Part shown: positions 6,392 through 6,956 of the stretch, piece after piece
Numbering within the stretch: position 1 is the first letter of the stretch
Layout of the letters: the number at the start of each line of letters is the position of its first letter
From: Methylocystaceae bacterium
Lineage (GTDB): Bacteria; Pseudomonadota; Alphaproteobacteria; Rhizobiales; Beijerinckiaceae
Direction of reading: 5' to 3'
Assembly: GCA_003152255.1 (NCBI GenBank)
Contig: PLZT01000523.1
Span: 1 to 6,956, forward strand
Length of the DNA: 6,956 nucleotides
Notes under the pieces: model-generated
Databases searched by the model: none
The model's input: the letters and a program-made list of their open reading frames with translations, nothing else
What the model was told of the DNA's origin: nothing
Translations under genes and position numbers: made by a program

Positions 6392-6458
6392 CAATCGCAA
6401 TATAGGCGTCCCGTCGGTGATTTTCTCACATTTAGCGCAGGCCATGTCGTCGCAGGCT

Positions 6459-6565
6459 TAGAGCAAGCTCCGCGAAAACTTGACAGATTTTTGGACCGGA
6501 ACTTGCTCCAGCATTTTGATTTTGCGCGATTTCCCGTTGCTCGGATGATTCCATCCGAGCGGAAA
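6459..6565. repeat. Palindromic intergenic repeat, RIME-like
   Basis: Two hairpins lie side by side. The arms 6461-6472 and 6497-6508 pair over 12 bp with one mismatch (TTAGAGCAAG... to ...CTTGCTCC). The arms 6539-6547 and 6552-6560 form a perfect 9-bp stem with the loop ATTC, and TTTCC (6530-6534) with GGAAA (6561-6565) extends it past a bulge. The TTAGAGCA(A/T)G...C(A/T)TGCTC layout resembles the dispersed palindromic intergenic elements common in Rhizobiales genomes. It ends directly before the mfd stop codon and may also act as its transcription end. Whether it is multi-copy cannot be seen here. Confidence 0.55.
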
Positions 6566-6570
6566 GCCCG

Positions 6571-6956
6571 CTAGCGCTTCTTCTTTTCGGCGATCGCCGC
6601 CAGCGCCCGCAAAATTTCGCGCGTGCCGTCGAGGCGCTCTTGCAGCGTGTCGAACTCGCGGACGAACACGATTTTCATGTCCGGCCGCACCTTGGCGAAC
6701 GAACGCTGCTCCGAAACATAGCGCACGAGGCCGGCGGGATCGGCGAAGAGATTATCGCGGAAGGCGACGATGACGCCCTTTGGCCCGGCGTCGACCTTCT
6801 CGATATGGGCGCGCCGGCACAGGGCCTTGATCGCGACGATCTTGAGCAATTGCTCGACCTCGGGAGGCGTCGGGCCGAAACGGTCGACCATTTCGGCGGC
6901 GAAACTCTCGATGTCCTGATCGGTTTCCAAGGTGGAGAGGCGCCGATAAAGCTGCA
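6571..6956 (-). CDS. mfd: Transcription-repair coupling factor Mfd, C-terminal part
   Basis: Only the last roughly 128 residues are in the window, and the gene continues beyond 6956. Mfd is a cytoplasmic ATP-dependent translocase that removes RNA polymerase stalled at DNA lesions and recruits UvrA for nucleotide excision repair. The visible part is the C-terminal TRCF (D7) domain: YRRLSTLETDQDIESF, then EMVDRFGPTPPEVEQLLKIV, then LCRRAHIEKVDAGPKGVIVA, ending in ALAAIAEKKKR. This closely matches the alphaproteobacterial Mfd ending. The apparent start at 6930 is an internal TTG (Leu) codon, since coding continues without a stop to the window edge. It is a housekeeping gene with no functional link to the pmo operon, and its TAG stop abuts the palindromic repeat. 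Confidence 0.93.
   Translation of the reverse strand, partial: QLYRRLSTLETDQDIESFAAEMVDRFGPTPPEVEQLLKIVAIKALCRRAHIEKVDAGPKGVIVAFRDNLFADPAGLVRYVSEQRSFAKVRPDMKIVFVREFDTLQERLDGTREILRALAAIAEKKKR

Noticed and set aside
5791..6405. Plus-strand frame opposite the LTxxQ gene
   Set aside because: It is the antisense shadow of the Met/His repeats, without a start signal of its own.
1..6956. tRNA genes, CRISPR arrays or insertion sequences
   Set aside because: No cloverleaf, regularly spaced repeats or transposase motifs were seen by eye.

Overview
The window carries a complete particulate methane monooxygenase operon, pmoC-pmoA-pmoB (167-3362, + strand), of alphaproteobacterial (type II) methanotroph type. 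Three things point to a Rhizobiales methanotroph of the Methylocystis/Methylosinus/Methylocapsa kind: the subunit sequences, the high GC content, and an alphaproteobacterial-type Mfd C-terminus at the right edge. PmoA looks clearly diverged from the conventional type II PmoA1 as I remember it. The operon may therefore be the second isozyme (pmoCAB2) or come from a less studied genus, but I cannot decide this without an alignment.

Layout: 1-166 is the pmoC leader, with a GC-rich hairpin just before a strong Shine-Dalgarno. pmoC (167-940) is followed by a 259-bp spacer with a large imperfect hairpin, then pmoA (1200-1970), then a 102-bp spacer with a 9-bp hairpin, then pmoB (2073-3362). A canonical rho-independent terminator at 3420-3448 closes the operon. 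A 668-residue protein of unknown function follows on the same strand (3528-5534). It ends in a heptaproline run and a short hydrophobic/basic tail. Its stop codon lies in an exact 14-bp tandem duplication, and a 10-bp hairpin separates it from the convergent gene downstream. On the minus strand, 5593-6279 encodes a secreted Met/His/Gly-rich protein with two LTxxQ motifs (Spy/CpxP-like). Its leader region contains two back-to-back hairpins. A palindromic intergenic repeat (about 6459-6565) abuts the stop codon of mfd, whose 3' end runs off the window at 6956.

How the genes fit together: PmoC, PmoA and PmoB form the membrane copper enzyme that oxidises methane to methanol. All copper ligands expected in PmoB and PmoC can be located. 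The Met/His-rich periplasmic protein is a plausible copper-binding or envelope-stress partner, but its link to pMMO rests on proximity and composition only. The 668-residue protein is behind the terminator and probably a separate transcription unit. mfd is a housekeeping gene. The core of the window is a known system. The less explained parts are the unknown protein, the Met/His-rich protein and the structured spacers.
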